Shown piece after piece: positions 54,684 through 63,896 of a stretch of 64,000 nucleotides of DNA. The stretch covers positions 17,971-81,970 of the forward strand of contig CAISYC010000044.1 of assembly GCA_903889565.1 (NCBI GenBank), read 5' to 3'. A model generated the notes under the pieces. That model saw only the letters and a program-made list of their open reading frames with translations. It searched no databases and was not told the DNA's origin. The position numbers and the translations under genes are program-made. This DNA comes from an uncultured beta proteobacterium. GTDB taxonomy: Bacteria; Pseudomonadota; Gammaproteobacteria; Burkholderiales; SG8-41. How positions within the stretch are numbered: the stretch's first letter is position 1; every line of letters begins with the position of its first letter.

Positions 54684-55946
54684 TCAGGTTTTGGCCGCCG
54701 CCGGAATCGGCGGCAGCGGGCCTTCGCGCACGTTCATGTAGTGCTGTTCGCGCACCAGCGTCATCGCCGAAGCGAGGAACAGGCCGAACAGCGCAATCAC
54801 CGTGTAGATCGAAAACTCGAGCTTGATCAGCAGCGCGTAGACGCCGAGCATGATGAGTATGCTCAGGTTCTCGTTGAAATTCTGCACCGCGATCGAATGC
54901 CCGGCGCCCATCAGCAGGTGGCCGCGGTGCTGCAAGAGTGCGTTCATCGGCACCACGAAGAAGCCGGCGAAGCCGCCGACCAGCGTCATCAGCAGCATCG
55001 CCAGATATACGTTCTTCACGAACAGCATGAAGATGACCATGATGCCCATCGCGATGCCCACCGGCAGCACGTTGACCGCGCGGTGCAGCGGCACCACCTT
55101 GGCGGCGAGCATGGCGCCGACGGCGATGCCGACCGCGGTGATGCCCTGCAGGATGGTCGATTGCGCCAGCGTGTAGCCGAGCGCCACCTCGGCCCATTTC
55201 AGAATGATGAACTGCAGCGTGGCGCCGGCGCCCCAGAACAGCGTGGTGGTGGCGAGCGAAATCTGGCCGAGCTTGTCGCGCCACAGCAGGCGCAGGCCGC
55301 TCGCGAAATCGCGCACCAGATAGAGCGGATTGCGCAGCGCCGGTTTGCGTTCGGCGCCGGTCAGCGGCACATAGATGTTGAACACCGCGGCGATGACGTA
55401 AAAGACGATGATTATCGCGATGGCAACCTCCGGCGCGGTGTCGATGCCGGTATCGATCAGCGGGAAGTCGAAGCCGAGCAGGCGCGATGACACGGTTTCG
55501 CTGACCAGTGCGCCGCCGGTGACAGTGCCGAGTATGATCGAGCCGACGGTGAGGCCCTCGATCCAGCCGTTGGCGACGACCAGTTTCTGGTGCGGCAGGT
55601 ATTCGGTGAGGATCCCGTACTTCGCCGGCGAGTAAGCGGCGGCACCAAGGCCGACGATGCCGTAGGCGATCAGCGGATGCAAACCGAACAGCATGGTCAG
55701 GCAGCCGACCACCTTGATGCCGTTGGAAATCAGCATGACCTTGCCCTTCGGGAGCGAATCGGCGAAGGCGCCGACGAAGGGGGCCAGCAGGACATAAGAA
55801 ATCGTGAAGAACAGCTTCAGCATCGGCGTCAGCCAGTCCGGCGAATTCAGCGTGGCCAGCGTGGCGATGGCGGCAACCAGCAGCGCATTGTCGGCGAGAG
55901 ACGAAAAAAACTGCGCCGCCATGATGATGTAGAAACCGAACGGCAT
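54684..55946 (-). CDS. lplT: lysophospholipid transporter LplT-like (MFS)
   Basis: 420 residues, about 12 membrane segments. The N-terminus FYIIMAAQFFSSLADNALLVAA and segments FVGAFADSLPKGKVMLISN, GLGAAAYSPAKYGILTEYLP match LplT, which flips lysophospholipids inward for reacylation. No aas acyltransferase gene is adjacent, so the partner must be elsewhere. Start at 55946; the open frame to 56678 is shadow over the LysR gene. Confidence 0.9.
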   Translation of the reverse strand: MPFGFYIIMAAQFFSSLADNALLVAAIATLATLNSPDWLTPMLKLFFTISYVLLAPFVGAFADSLPKGKVMLISNGIKVVGCLTMLFGLHPLIAYGIVGLGAAAYSPAKYGILTEYLPHQKLVVANGWIEGLTVGSIILGTVTGGALVSETVSSRLLGFDFPLIDTGIDTAPEVAIAIIIVFYVIAAVFNIYVPLTGAERKPALRNPLYLVRDFASGLRLLWRDKLGQISLATTTLFWGAGATLQFIILKWAEVALGYTLAQSTILQGITAVGIAVGAMLAAKVVPLHRAVNVLPVGIAMGIMVIFMLFVKNVYLAMLLMTLVGGFAGFFVVPMNALLQHRGHLLMGAGHSIAVQNFNENLSILIMLGVYALLIKLEFSIYTVIALFGLFLASAMTLVREQHYMNVREGPLPPIPAAAKT

Positions 55947-56165
55947 GAAGGCTGGCGACCCTCTGTGGGGGCGTAAATGGGGTGCGCCTTTATACCATAG
56001 TTCGATTTTCACGGCGCACCGCAAAGGTGCGCTAGGTTCATGACTCGCCAGCAGAAATGTGGTTGAATAGCGACCCGAATTCAAGCAGGGAACGGGCGCC
56101 GGGTGCGGCACGGGCGATGGCGCAGGCAGGCTGTCCACCGCACACGCCGAACGTCGCTTTTTCAC

Positions 56166-57074
56166 ATGGCCGATCGCAGACTGCAGGTCTTCTATACCGT
56201 CGCGAGGCAACTGAGCTTCACGCGCGCTGCCGAGCAGCTGTGCATGACGCAACCGGCGGTGACTTTCCAGATCAAGCAGCTCGAGGAGCATTTCGATGCG
56301 CGCCTGTTCGAGCGCGACCGCGGCGGCATCGTGCTGACGCCCGCCGGCCGCGTGGTGCTCGATTACGCCGAGCGCATCCTCGAACTCAACACCGAACTCG
56401 ATCAGCGCGTCGGCGACCTGCGCGGCGCGGTCAGCGGCCCGCTGCTGCTCGGCTGCAGCATGACCATTGCCGAATTCATCCTGCCGCGGGTGCTCGGCGA
56501 ATTCAAGGCGGCGCATCCGCTGGTGCAGCCGCACATGACGGTGGCCAATTCCGAAACCATCGAAAACCGCGTCGCCGACCACACCATCGATCTCGGCCTG
56601 ATCGAATCGCCGGCGCACCTGCCGGGTTTGCACACCGAGGTGTGTTGCGACGATGAACTGGTGGTGATCTGCGCGCACGGCTATCCGCTGGCGGCGCAGA
56701 AGGCGGTGACGGCGCGGCAGATTGCCGCCGAACCCTATGTCAGCCGCGAGACCGGTTCAGGCACGCGCGAGTTCGCCGACCAGTATCTGGTCGCCGCCGG
56801 TGTTGCGCCGGAGGACCTCAACATCGTGATGGAACTCGGCAGCCCGGAGGCGATCAAGGGCGTGGTCGAAACCGGCATCGGCATCGCGATCATGTCGCGC
56901 GCCTCGGTGGCCAAGGAACTGCGCCTCGGCACGCTGGTCGCGTTGCCGCTGAAGCCGCGCCTGATGCGCACGCTGTCGCTGGTATATCCACAGAAAAAAT
57001 TCCGCTCGCGGCTGCTCTCCACCTTCGTCGAATTCGCCACCACGCGCATGCGCGCGATGGCCGCGACGGGCTGA
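56166..57074 (+). CDS. LysR-family transcriptional regulator
   Basis: 302 residues. N-terminal winged helix: LQVFYTVARQLSFTRAAEQL, MTQPAVTFQIKQLEEHFDAR, LFERDRGGIVLTPAG, then the effector domain with GCSMTIAEFILPRVL and EAIKGVVETGIGIAIMSRA. The effector domain resembles CysL/CbbR-like regulators. It is read in the direction of alr and overlaps no neighbour; the regulated genes may be alr or the divergent lplT, but no binding site was identified. Confidence 0.93.
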   Translation: MADRRLQVFYTVARQLSFTRAAEQLCMTQPAVTFQIKQLEEHFDARLFERDRGGIVLTPAGRVVLDYAERILELNTELDQRVGDLRGAVSGPLLLGCSMTIAEFILPRVLGEFKAAHPLVQPHMTVANSETIENRVADHTIDLGLIESPAHLPGLHTEVCCDDELVVICAHGYPLAAQKAVTARQIAAEPYVSRETGSGTREFADQYLVAAGVAPEDLNIVMELGSPEAIKGVVETGIGIAIMSRASVAKELRLGTLVALPLKPRLMRTLSLVYPQKKFRSRLLSTFVEFATTRMRAMAATG

Positions 57075-57078
57075 AACA

Positions 57079-58143
57079 ATGCGTCCGCTCGCCGCCACCA
57101 TCGATCGCGCCGCACTCGCGCACAATCTGGGCGTCGCGCGTGCGCGCGCCGGCAGCGCGCGCGTGCTCGCGGTAGTCAAGGCCAATGCCTATGGTCACGG
57201 GCTGGAGCGGGCGGCCGCCGCATTCGCCGCCGCCGACGGACTTGCCCTGATCGAACTCGACGCGGCGCTGCGTTTGCGCGAGAGTGGCTACGCCGGGCGG
57301 CTGGTATTGCTCGAAGGATTGTTCGGCGCCGATGAAGTGACGGTGGCGGCGCGCGCCGGGCTTTCGGTGGTGGTGCATGGCGAAGAACAGTTGCGCATGC
57401 TCGATGCGGCCCCGCCCGATTCGCAACTCGACGTGTTGCTCAAACTCAATACCGGCATGAACCGTTTGGGATTCGCGCTCGAAAAAGCGGCGGGCGCACT
57501 GGCACGCCTGCGTGCGCACGGCGCAGTGCGCACGCTGAGCCTGATGACGCATTTCGCCGCCGCCGACGAGTCGCGCGGCGTGGCCTGGCAGCTCGATCCG
57601 TTCAACGCCTTTGCCGGCGGGCAGGCGCTGCCGTGCACGCTGGCCAATTCGGCGGCGCTGTTGCGCTATCCGCAGACGCGCGCCGACTGGGTGCGGCCGG
57701 GCATCATGTTGTATGGTTGCTCGCCGTTCGCCGATCAATCGGCAACGGAACTCGGCCTCAAGCCGGCGATGACGCTGGCCAGCCGCTTGATCGCGGTGCA
57801 GGATATCAAGACCGGCGACAGCGTCGGGTATGGTTCGGCCTTCATCGCGCCGCAGGCCATGCGCATCGGTGTCATCGCCTGCGGCTACGCCGACGGTTAT
57901 CCGCGGCATGCACCGACCGGCACACCGGTGCTCGTGAATGGCGGACGCACACGCACGCTGGGGCGTGTGGCGATGGATCTGATCTGCTGCGATCTGACCA
58001 GCCTGCCGGCGGCGACCGTCGGCGCGCCGGTGACGCTGTGGGGCGATGGACTCTCCGCCGACGAGGTGGCGGCGGCAGCCGGCACCGTCAGCTACGAGTT
58101 GCTGTGCGCGCTGGCGCCGCGCGTGCCGGTGCTGCTGCGCTAA
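57079..58143 (+). CDS. alr: alanine racemase
   Basis: PLP enzyme making D-alanine for peptidoglycan. 354 residues. PLP lysine in VVKANAYGHGLERAA, catalytic tyrosine block VGYGSAFIAPQ, and CGYADGYPRHAPTG. Only 4 bp after the LysR gene. Alr and radA being close together is common in betaproteobacteria, and here a DUF4118 gene lies between them. Confidence 0.95.
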   Translation: MRPLAATIDRAALAHNLGVARARAGSARVLAVVKANAYGHGLERAAAAFAAADGLALIELDAALRLRESGYAGRLVLLEGLFGADEVTVAARAGLSVVVHGEEQLRMLDAAPPDSQLDVLLKLNTGMNRLGFALEKAAGALARLRAHGAVRTLSLMTHFAAADESRGVAWQLDPFNAFAGGQALPCTLANSAALLRYPQTRADWVRPGIMLYGCSPFADQSATELGLKPAMTLASRLIAVQDIKTGDSVGYGSAFIAPQAMRIGVIACGYADGYPRHAPTGTPVLVNGGRTRTLGRVAMDLICCDLTSLPAATVGAPVTLWGDGLSADEVAAAAGTVSYELLCALAPRVPVLLR

Positions 58144-58185
58144 GGCGACGCACGCGCCGGCAAACCGCCGGTGTATCATGCCAAC

Positions 58186-59079
58186 ATGCTGCGCGACGAA
58201 ACCATCATTCCGCACAAACACGGCGAATGGCCGTATCGGCGCTCGAAAACCCTGCGCTACGCGGTGGCATTGCTTGCGGTGCTGGGAATGTTTTCGGTGC
58301 GTCACCTGGTCTACGGCGACCTGCAAAGCCGGCTGGCCTTCACCTTTTTCGTGCCGGCGGCGATCCTTGCCGTGTGGTACGGAGGGCTCGGTCCCGGCGT
58401 GCTGGCGACGGTGCTCGGTTTGCTGCTGGGCGAATATTTTTTTCTGACCGCGCGCGGCAACCTGTCGCCGTTCGGTATACGCGAGGCAATGGCCTTCGGC
58501 GTGTTCGGCCTGACCACGTTGATGTGCGTGATGCTGTGCGAAAACCTGCACCGCACGATCCGGCTGCTTGAACACATGCTGGCGCAGGTGCGCCACGCCT
58601 GGCATGTGTCGGCCGCCGACTCGAAATTCGATCCGGATCTGCTAAAATTCCGCGGAAACTATATGCACCGCACGCTGGCGCGCCGTTACGGCCTGACGCT
58701 GCTGGTGGTGGTGGTCGCCTTCGGCCTGCGTTACTGGCTGTTCGGCACGCAGGACACGCGGTTTCCCTTCATCTTTTTCGTGCCGGCGGCGATGCTGGCG
58801 GCGTGGTACGGTGGTCTCGGGTCCGGCCTGCTGGCGACCGCGGCGGGATTGTTGCTGGGCGATTATTTTTTCCTTTCGCAACACGAGGCGCTGGGCGCGG
58901 TGCGCGAAACCGAGCGGCTGTCGATCGGTCTCTATGCGGTGACCTCGGCAATGTGCGTGCTGCTGCTGGAAAACCTGCACGATCACATCCTGCGTCTGGA
59001 ACATGCCATCGAGCGTGCCGAGCAGCATTATCACTCGGCAGATCTGCAGGTGGCCGATGCGGCGCCCGCCGGCACCTGA
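58186..59079 (+). CDS. membrane protein with two DUF4118 (KdpD-like) domains
   Basis: 297 residues with two copies of a four-helix membrane unit. Copy 1 (about 25-125) and copy 2 (about 165-275) share FFVPAAILAVWYGGLGPGVL / FFVPAAMLAAWYGGLGSGLL, LGLLLGEYFFLT / AGLLLGDYFFLS and MCVMLCENLHRTIRLLEH / MCVLLLENLHDHILRLEH. DUF4118 is the membrane sensor part of KdpD; no kinase is attached. ATG 58186 is chosen; GTG 58171 overlaps a TATCAT box and is less likely. Function unknown. Confidence 0.82.
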   Translation: MLRDETIIPHKHGEWPYRRSKTLRYAVALLAVLGMFSVRHLVYGDLQSRLAFTFFVPAAILAVWYGGLGPGVLATVLGLLLGEYFFLTARGNLSPFGIREAMAFGVFGLTTLMCVMLCENLHRTIRLLEHMLAQVRHAWHVSAADSKFDPDLLKFRGNYMHRTLARRYGLTLLVVVVAFGLRYWLFGTQDTRFPFIFFVPAAMLAAWYGGLGSGLLATAAGLLLGDYFFLSQHEALGAVRETERLSIGLYAVTSAMCVLLLENLHDHILRLEHAIERAEQHYHSADLQVADAAPAGT

Positions 59080-59116
59080 TCCGGCAGTTGCAACCGGCGC
59101 TGCACCGATCCCCCGC

Positions 59117-60490
59117 ATGGCCAAAGCCAAATCCATTCACACCTGCACCGAGTGCGGCGGCCAGACCGTGAAATGGCAGGGCCAGTGTCCGCATTGCAAT
59201 GCGTGGAATTCGCTGGTCGAAACAGTCGCTGAAACCGCGGCGGCGTCGGTCAACCGCTTCAGCGCTTTGTCGGGCGTCGGCAAACTGATGCGGCTCTCCG
59301 AAATCGAGGCGCGCGAGGAGTCCCGCATTGCCACCGGCGTGCCGGAATTCGATCGCGTGCTGGGTGGCGGGCTGGTGCGCGGCGGCGTGGTGTTGATTGG
59401 CGGCGACCCCGGCATCGGCAAATCGACGCTGCTGCTGCAGGCGTTGTGCGCGATGGGCAGCGCGCACAAGGTGCTCTACGTCAGCGGCGAGGAGTCCGCA
59501 CAGCAGATCGCGCTGCGCTCAAAGCGGCTCGCGGTTGATGCGTCCTCGCTCGATCTGCTGGCCGAAATCAATCTCGAAAAAATCCAGTTGCAGTTGCAGG
59601 CCGAGAAGCCGGCGGTGGCGGTAATCGATTCGATCCAGACCGTTTATTCAGAGCAGCTGACTTCGGCGCCGGGTTCGGTGGCCCAGGTGCGCGAATGCGC
59701 GGCGCAACTGACGCGCCTCGCCAAGGGCAGCGGCATCACCATCGTGATGGTTGGTCATGTTACCAAGGAGGGCGCGCTGGCAGGACCGCGCGTGCTTGAA
59801 CATATCGTCGATACGGTGCTTTATTTCGAGGGCGACACGCATTCGAGTTTCAGGCTGATCCGCGCGTTCAAGAACCGCTTCGGCGCGGTCAATGAACTTG
59901 GTGTCTTCGCGATGACGGAAAAAGGGTTGAAAGGCGTCTCCAATCCGTCGGCGATGTTTCTGTCGCAGCACGCCGAGCCGGTGGCCGGTTCCTGCGTGCT
60001 GGTGACGCAGGAGGGCACGCGTCCGCTGCTGGTCGAAATCCAGGCGCTGGTCGATGACGCGCATGCGCCGAACCCGCGGAGGCTCGGTGTTGGTCTCGAA
60101 CAGAACCGCCTCGCCTTGCTGCTTGCCGTCCTGCACCGCCACGCCGGCATCGCCTGTTTCGATCAGGATGTGTTCATCAACGCGGTCGGCGGCATGAAAA
60201 TCGCCGAGCCGGCGGCCGACCTTGCGGTGATGATGGCGATCGTGTCGTCGCTGACCAACAAGCCGCTGCCGGAGAAACTCGTCGTTTTCGGCGAGGTGGG
60301 CCTGGCCGGCGAGGTGCGGCCGGTGCAGCGCGGGCAGGAACGCCTGAAGGAGGCGGCCAAGCTCGGCTTCACCCACGCGCTGATACCCGAGGCGAACAAG
60401 CCGAAGCAGGCGATCCCCGGACTCACGGTAATCGCGGTGCGGCGGGTCGCGGATGCGGTGGCGCGCATGCGTGGCGGGCTGGCAGAATAG
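59117..60490 (+). CDS. radA: DNA repair protein RadA
   Basis: 457 residues. N-terminal zinc finger CTECGGQTVKWQGQCPHC, RecA-like ATPase with GGDPGIGKSTLLLQA (Walker A) and VIDSIQTVYSE, the RadA-specific KNRFG motif and a Lon-like C-terminal domain (AVGGMKIAEPAADLAVM). Promotes branch migration in recombination. Start at ATG 59117 since the zinc finger follows directly. Confidence 0.96.
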   Translation: MAKAKSIHTCTECGGQTVKWQGQCPHCNAWNSLVETVAETAAASVNRFSALSGVGKLMRLSEIEAREESRIATGVPEFDRVLGGGLVRGGVVLIGGDPGIGKSTLLLQALCAMGSAHKVLYVSGEESAQQIALRSKRLAVDASSLDLLAEINLEKIQLQLQAEKPAVAVIDSIQTVYSEQLTSAPGSVAQVRECAAQLTRLAKGSGITIVMVGHVTKEGALAGPRVLEHIVDTVLYFEGDTHSSFRLIRAFKNRFGAVNELGVFAMTEKGLKGVSNPSAMFLSQHAEPVAGSCVLVTQEGTRPLLVEIQALVDDAHAPNPRRLGVGLEQNRLALLLAVLHRHAGIACFDQDVFINAVGGMKIAEPAADLAVMMAIVSSLTNKPLPEKLVVFGEVGLAGEVRPVQRGQERLKEAAKLGFTHALIPEANKPKQAIPGLTVIAVRRVADAVARMRGGLAE

Positions 60491-60545
60491 AAGAATGCGA
60501 TCTGCCGCAAGAGCGGCAGGCGTTGTTTTCAGTGAGGAGGGCAGG

Positions 60546-62186
60546 GTGCCGATCGCCAACCAGTACCGCAGCGGCCTCGACAAGAACGCCGCGAATTACA
60601 CGCCGCTGTCGCCGTTGTCGCTGCTGGCGCGCACTGCCTATGTTTATCCGGCGCGCGCAGCCGTCATTCACGGGCAGCGCCGGCTCAACTGGGCGCAGGT
60701 GTATGAACGCTGCCGCCGTCTTGCCTCGGCCCTCGCGCGCGCGGGTGTCGCGGCGGGTGACACCGTGGCAACCATGCTGCCGAACGTGCCGGCGATGTAC
60801 GAGTGCCATTTCGGCGTCGCAATGTGCGGCGCGGTGCTCAACACGCTCAATACGCGGCTCGATGCGCCGACCATCGCCTTCATGCTCGACCATGCTGAAA
60901 CGAAGGTGCTGTTGACCGACCGCGAATACGCCGACACGGTGGCCGCTTCCTTGGCCGGCCTCAAACACAAGCCGCTGGTGATCGATGTCGATGATCCGTC
61001 GTTCGACGGCGGCCGGCGGCTGGGCGGCATCGAATACGAAGCGTTCATCGGCGGCGGCGACCCCGCCTACGAATGGTTTCTGCCCGACGACGAGTGGGAT
61101 GCGATCTCGCTCAATTACACCTCGGGCACCACCGGCAATCCGAAGGGCGTGGTCTACCATCACCGCGGCGCCTATCTGAATGCTATTTCCAACATCGTGA
61201 GCTGGGGCATGCCGCCGCACGCGGTTTATCTGTGGACGCTGCCGATGTTCCACTGCAACGGCTGGTGTTTTCCATGGACAATGGCGGCCAATGCCGGCAC
61301 CAACATCTGCCTGCGCAAAGTCGACGCGCCGGCGATTTTCGATCTGATTCGCGAACACGGCGTCACCCACTATTGCGGCGCGCCCATCGTGCACAACACG
61401 CTGATCAATGCGCCCGAAGAGATCAAACGCGGCATCACGCACACGGTGCACTGCCTGGTCGCCGGCGCGGCGCCGCCGGGCGCGGTGATCGAGGGCATGC
61501 AGAAAATGGGTTTCAACCTGACGCATGTCTATGGTTTGAGCGAGACCTACGGGCCAGCGGCGGTCTGCGCCAAGCAACCCGAATGGGACGCGCTGCCGCT
61601 CGACGAGCAGGTGCGGCTCAACGGTCGCCAGGGGGTCTGGTACCACCTGCAGCAGGGCATGACGGTGATGGACCCGGTCAACATGCAACCGGTGCCGTGG
61701 GACGGCGCGACCATGGGCGAGGTGATGTTCCGCGGCAACATCACGATGAAGGGTTATCTGAAGAACCCGCAGGCCACCGCGGCGGCATTCGCCGGCGGCT
61801 GGTTCCACACCGGCGACCTTGCGGTGATGCAGCCCGACGGCTACGTCAAGATCAAGGACCGCTCGAAGGACGTCATCATCTCCGGCGGCGAAAACATCTC
61901 GTCGCTTGAAATCGAAGACGTGCTCTATCGCCATCCCGCGGTGCTGGCGGTGGCGGTGGTAGCGCGGCCGGACCCGAAGTGGGGCGAGACGCCCTGCGCC
62001 TTCGTCGAACTGAAAGCAGGCACTTCGCCTGACGCGCAGGAGATCATTGCCTTTTGCCGCGAGCGCATGGCGCACTTCAAGGCGCCGAAGGCGGTGGTGT
62101 TCGGGCCGCTGCCGAAAACATCCACCGGCAAGATCCAGAAATTCATTCTGCGCGAGCAGGCGAAGTCGGCATCGGCGATCGATTAA
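60546..62186 (+). CDS. acyl-CoA synthetase (AMP-forming)
   Basis: 546 residues. Phosphate motif LNYTSGTTGNPKGVVYHH, VYGLSETYGP, the A8 motif TGDLAVMQPDGYVKIKDRSK, and catalytic lysine in STGKIQKFILRE. Closest to the medium/long-chain acyl-CoA or dimethylsulfoniopropionate-type (DmdB-like) ligases; the acid cannot be specified. GTG 60546 follows GAGGAGGG at the correct distance; ATG 60495 lacks such a site. Followed by livG-livF, so it might act on imported carboxylates. Confidence 0.88.
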   Translation: MPIANQYRSGLDKNAANYTPLSPLSLLARTAYVYPARAAVIHGQRRLNWAQVYERCRRLASALARAGVAAGDTVATMLPNVPAMYECHFGVAMCGAVLNTLNTRLDAPTIAFMLDHAETKVLLTDREYADTVAASLAGLKHKPLVIDVDDPSFDGGRRLGGIEYEAFIGGGDPAYEWFLPDDEWDAISLNYTSGTTGNPKGVVYHHRGAYLNAISNIVSWGMPPHAVYLWTLPMFHCNGWCFPWTMAANAGTNICLRKVDAPAIFDLIREHGVTHYCGAPIVHNTLINAPEEIKRGITHTVHCLVAGAAPPGAVIEGMQKMGFNLTHVYGLSETYGPAAVCAKQPEWDALPLDEQVRLNGRQGVWYHLQQGMTVMDPVNMQPVPWDGATMGEVMFRGNITMKGYLKNPQATAAAFAGGWFHTGDLAVMQPDGYVKIKDRSKDVIISGGENISSLEIEDVLYRHPAVLAVAVVARPDPKWGETPCAFVELKAGTSPDAQEIIAFCRERMAHFKAPKAVVFGPLPKTSTGKIQKFILREQAKSASAID

Positions 62187-62193
62187 ACGCATT

Positions 62194-62288
62194 GCCACAG
62201 AGGGCACAGAGTTCACAGAGAAGATGCAGACCGGGACGAAATACAAGCTGTTTTTTCAATTCTCCGTGTGCCCTTTAATCTCTGTGGC
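62194..62288. repeat. 95-bp inverted-repeat element
   Basis: Starts GCCACAGAGGGCACAGAG and ends CTCTGTGGC; the arms (about 29 bp) are imperfect inverted repeats with a central A/T-rich part. It fills the 117-bp gap between the acyl-CoA synthetase and livG. The form suits a small non-autonomous palindromic element; related CACAGAG-rich repeats are dispersed in many proteobacterial genomes. Confidence 0.6.
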
Positions 62289-62303
62289 TGCACCTGGATT
62301 TAT

Positions 62304-63074
62304 ATGAGCGAAGATTACATTCTCGAGACGCGCAATCTGGTCAAGGAGTTCAAGGGCTTCGTTGCGGTCAACGACGTCAGCCTGCGCGTGCAACGCGGCA
62401 GCATCCACGCGTTGATCGGGCCCAACGGCGCCGGCAAGACGACCTGCTTCAATCTGCTCACCAAGTTTCTGGCGCCGACACGCGGCAGCATTCATTTCAA
62501 CGGCGTCGACATTACTGGCGACAAGCCGGCGGCGATCGCGCGTCGCGGCATCATCCGTTCGTTCCAGATTTCCGCGGTGTTCCCGCATCTCACGGTGCTG
62601 GAGAATGTGCGCATCGGACTGCAGCGCAAGCTCGGCACCTCGTTTCACTTCTGGAAATCCGCGTCGGTGCTCGACGCGCTGAACGGGCGGGCGATGGAAC
62701 TGCTCGAGGCCGTCGACCTTGCTGGCCATGCGGGCATGCTGACGGTGGAACTGCCGTACGGGCGCAAACGCGCGCTCGAAATTGCGACCACCCTGGCGCT
62801 CGATCCTGAATTGATGCTCCTCGACGAGCCGACCCAGGGTATGGGGCACGAGGACGTCGGCCGTGTCGCGCAATTGATCCGCAAGGTCTCGGCCGGCCGC
62901 ACCATCATGATGGTGGAACACAATCTCGCGGTGGTCGCCGACCTGTCGGATACGATCACGGTGCTCGCGCGCGGCGCGGTGCTGGCCGAGGGCGCTTACG
63001 CCGATGTCTCGAAAAACCCGCAGGTGCTCGAGGCGTACGTCGGCACCGTCGAACCGGCTGATGCGCATGGATAA
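62304..63074 (+). CDS. livG: branched-chain amino acid-type ABC transporter ATPase LivG
   Basis: 256 residues. Walker A GPNGAGKTTCFNLLT, LivG-type signature LPYGRKRALEIATTL and Walker B MLLDEPTQGM, with the LivG segment FQISAVFPHLTVLENVRIGL. Energises uptake of branched-chain amino acids or other carboxylates. The permease genes livH/livM are not in the window. It overlaps livF by 14 bp. Confidence 0.92.
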   Translation: MSEDYILETRNLVKEFKGFVAVNDVSLRVQRGSIHALIGPNGAGKTTCFNLLTKFLAPTRGSIHFNGVDITGDKPAAIARRGIIRSFQISAVFPHLTVLENVRIGLQRKLGTSFHFWKSASVLDALNGRAMELLEAVDLAGHAGMLTVELPYGRKRALEIATTLALDPELMLLDEPTQGMGHEDVGRVAQLIRKVSAGRTIMMVEHNLAVVADLSDTITVLARGAVLAEGAYADVSKNPQVLEAYVGTVEPADAHG

Positions 63075-63789
63075 CGCAGCGCACAGCGGCGTCGAATTTC
63101 TGCGGGTAACCGGCCTGCACGCGTTCTACGGCGAATCGCACATTCTTCACGGCATGGATTTCGTGGTCAATCGCGGCGAAGTGGTGACGCTGCTCGGCCG
63201 CAACGGCGCCGGTCGCACGACGACGCTGCGCGCCGTTCTCGGCCTCACCGGCAGCCGCAGCGGCTCGATCATGGTCAACGGCCGCGAGACCATTGCGATG
63301 GCGGCGCATCGCATTGCCCACCTCGGCATCGGCTATTGCCCCGAGGAGCGGGGCATTTTCGCCAGCCTGTCCACCGAGGAAAACCTGCTGCTGCCGCCGG
63401 CGGTGGCCAGCGGCGGCATGAGCGTCGATGAAATCTACGCCATGTTCCCGAATCTGTACGAGCGCCGCGGCAGCCCGGGCATGCGGCTCTCGGGCGGCGA
63501 GCAGCAGATGCTGGCGATTGCGCGCATCCTGCGCACCGGCGCGCGCCTGCTGCTGCTCGACGAAATCAGCGAGGGCCTGGCGCCGGTGATCGTGCAGATG
63601 CTGGGGCGGGTGATCCGCGAGCTCAAGCAGCGCGGCTATACGATCGTCATGGTCGAGCAGAATTTCCGCTTTGCCGCGCCGCTCGCCGACCGCCATTACG
63701 TGATCGAGCATGGTCGCATCGTCGAAACCGTTACAATGGCCGAGCTCGATAAAAAGATGGACGCATTGCACCTGCTGCTCGGTGTTTGA
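63061..63789 (+). CDS. livF: branched-chain amino acid-type ABC transporter ATPase LivF
   Basis: 242 residues. Walker A here is GRNGAGRTTT: the nucleotide-binding lysine is an arginine. Signature RLSGGEQQMLA and Walker B LLLLDEISEGLAP are normal, as is the His-loop position (VMVEQNF has Gln there in many LivF). Start ATG 63061 or 63067. The K-to-R change may be a trait of this subfamily, but as written would be expected to weaken ATP hydrolysis. Confidence 0.9.
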   Translation: MRMDNAAHSGVEFLRVTGLHAFYGESHILHGMDFVVNRGEVVTLLGRNGAGRTTTLRAVLGLTGSRSGSIMVNGRETIAMAAHRIAHLGIGYCPEERGIFASLSTEENLLLPPAVASGGMSVDEIYAMFPNLYERRGSPGMRLSGGEQQMLAIARILRTGARLLLLDEISEGLAPVIVQMLGRVIRELKQRGYTIVMVEQNFRFAAPLADRHYVIEHGRIVETVTMAELDKKMDALHLLLGV

Positions 63790-63824
63790 TCCGTATCAAT
63801 CAATATCAATCGGGAGGATAAATC

Positions 63825-63896
63825 ATGAAGAAATCAGTCGTCTCGCTGTTGGCCGCCGCGGTGCTGGCCGCCCAGTCGGTGCTAGGGGTTTGTTGA
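63825..63896 (+). pseudogene. solute-binding protein remnant (signal peptide only)
   Basis: Good ribosome site (GGGAGGA) and ATG, then MKKSVVSLLAAAVLAAQSVL, which is the signal peptide of a periplasmic binding protein, as expected after livF. The sequence breaks at about 63882-63888 (CTAGGGG) and a stop follows (63894). The mature protein does not continue in any frame of this window. Confidence 0.75.
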
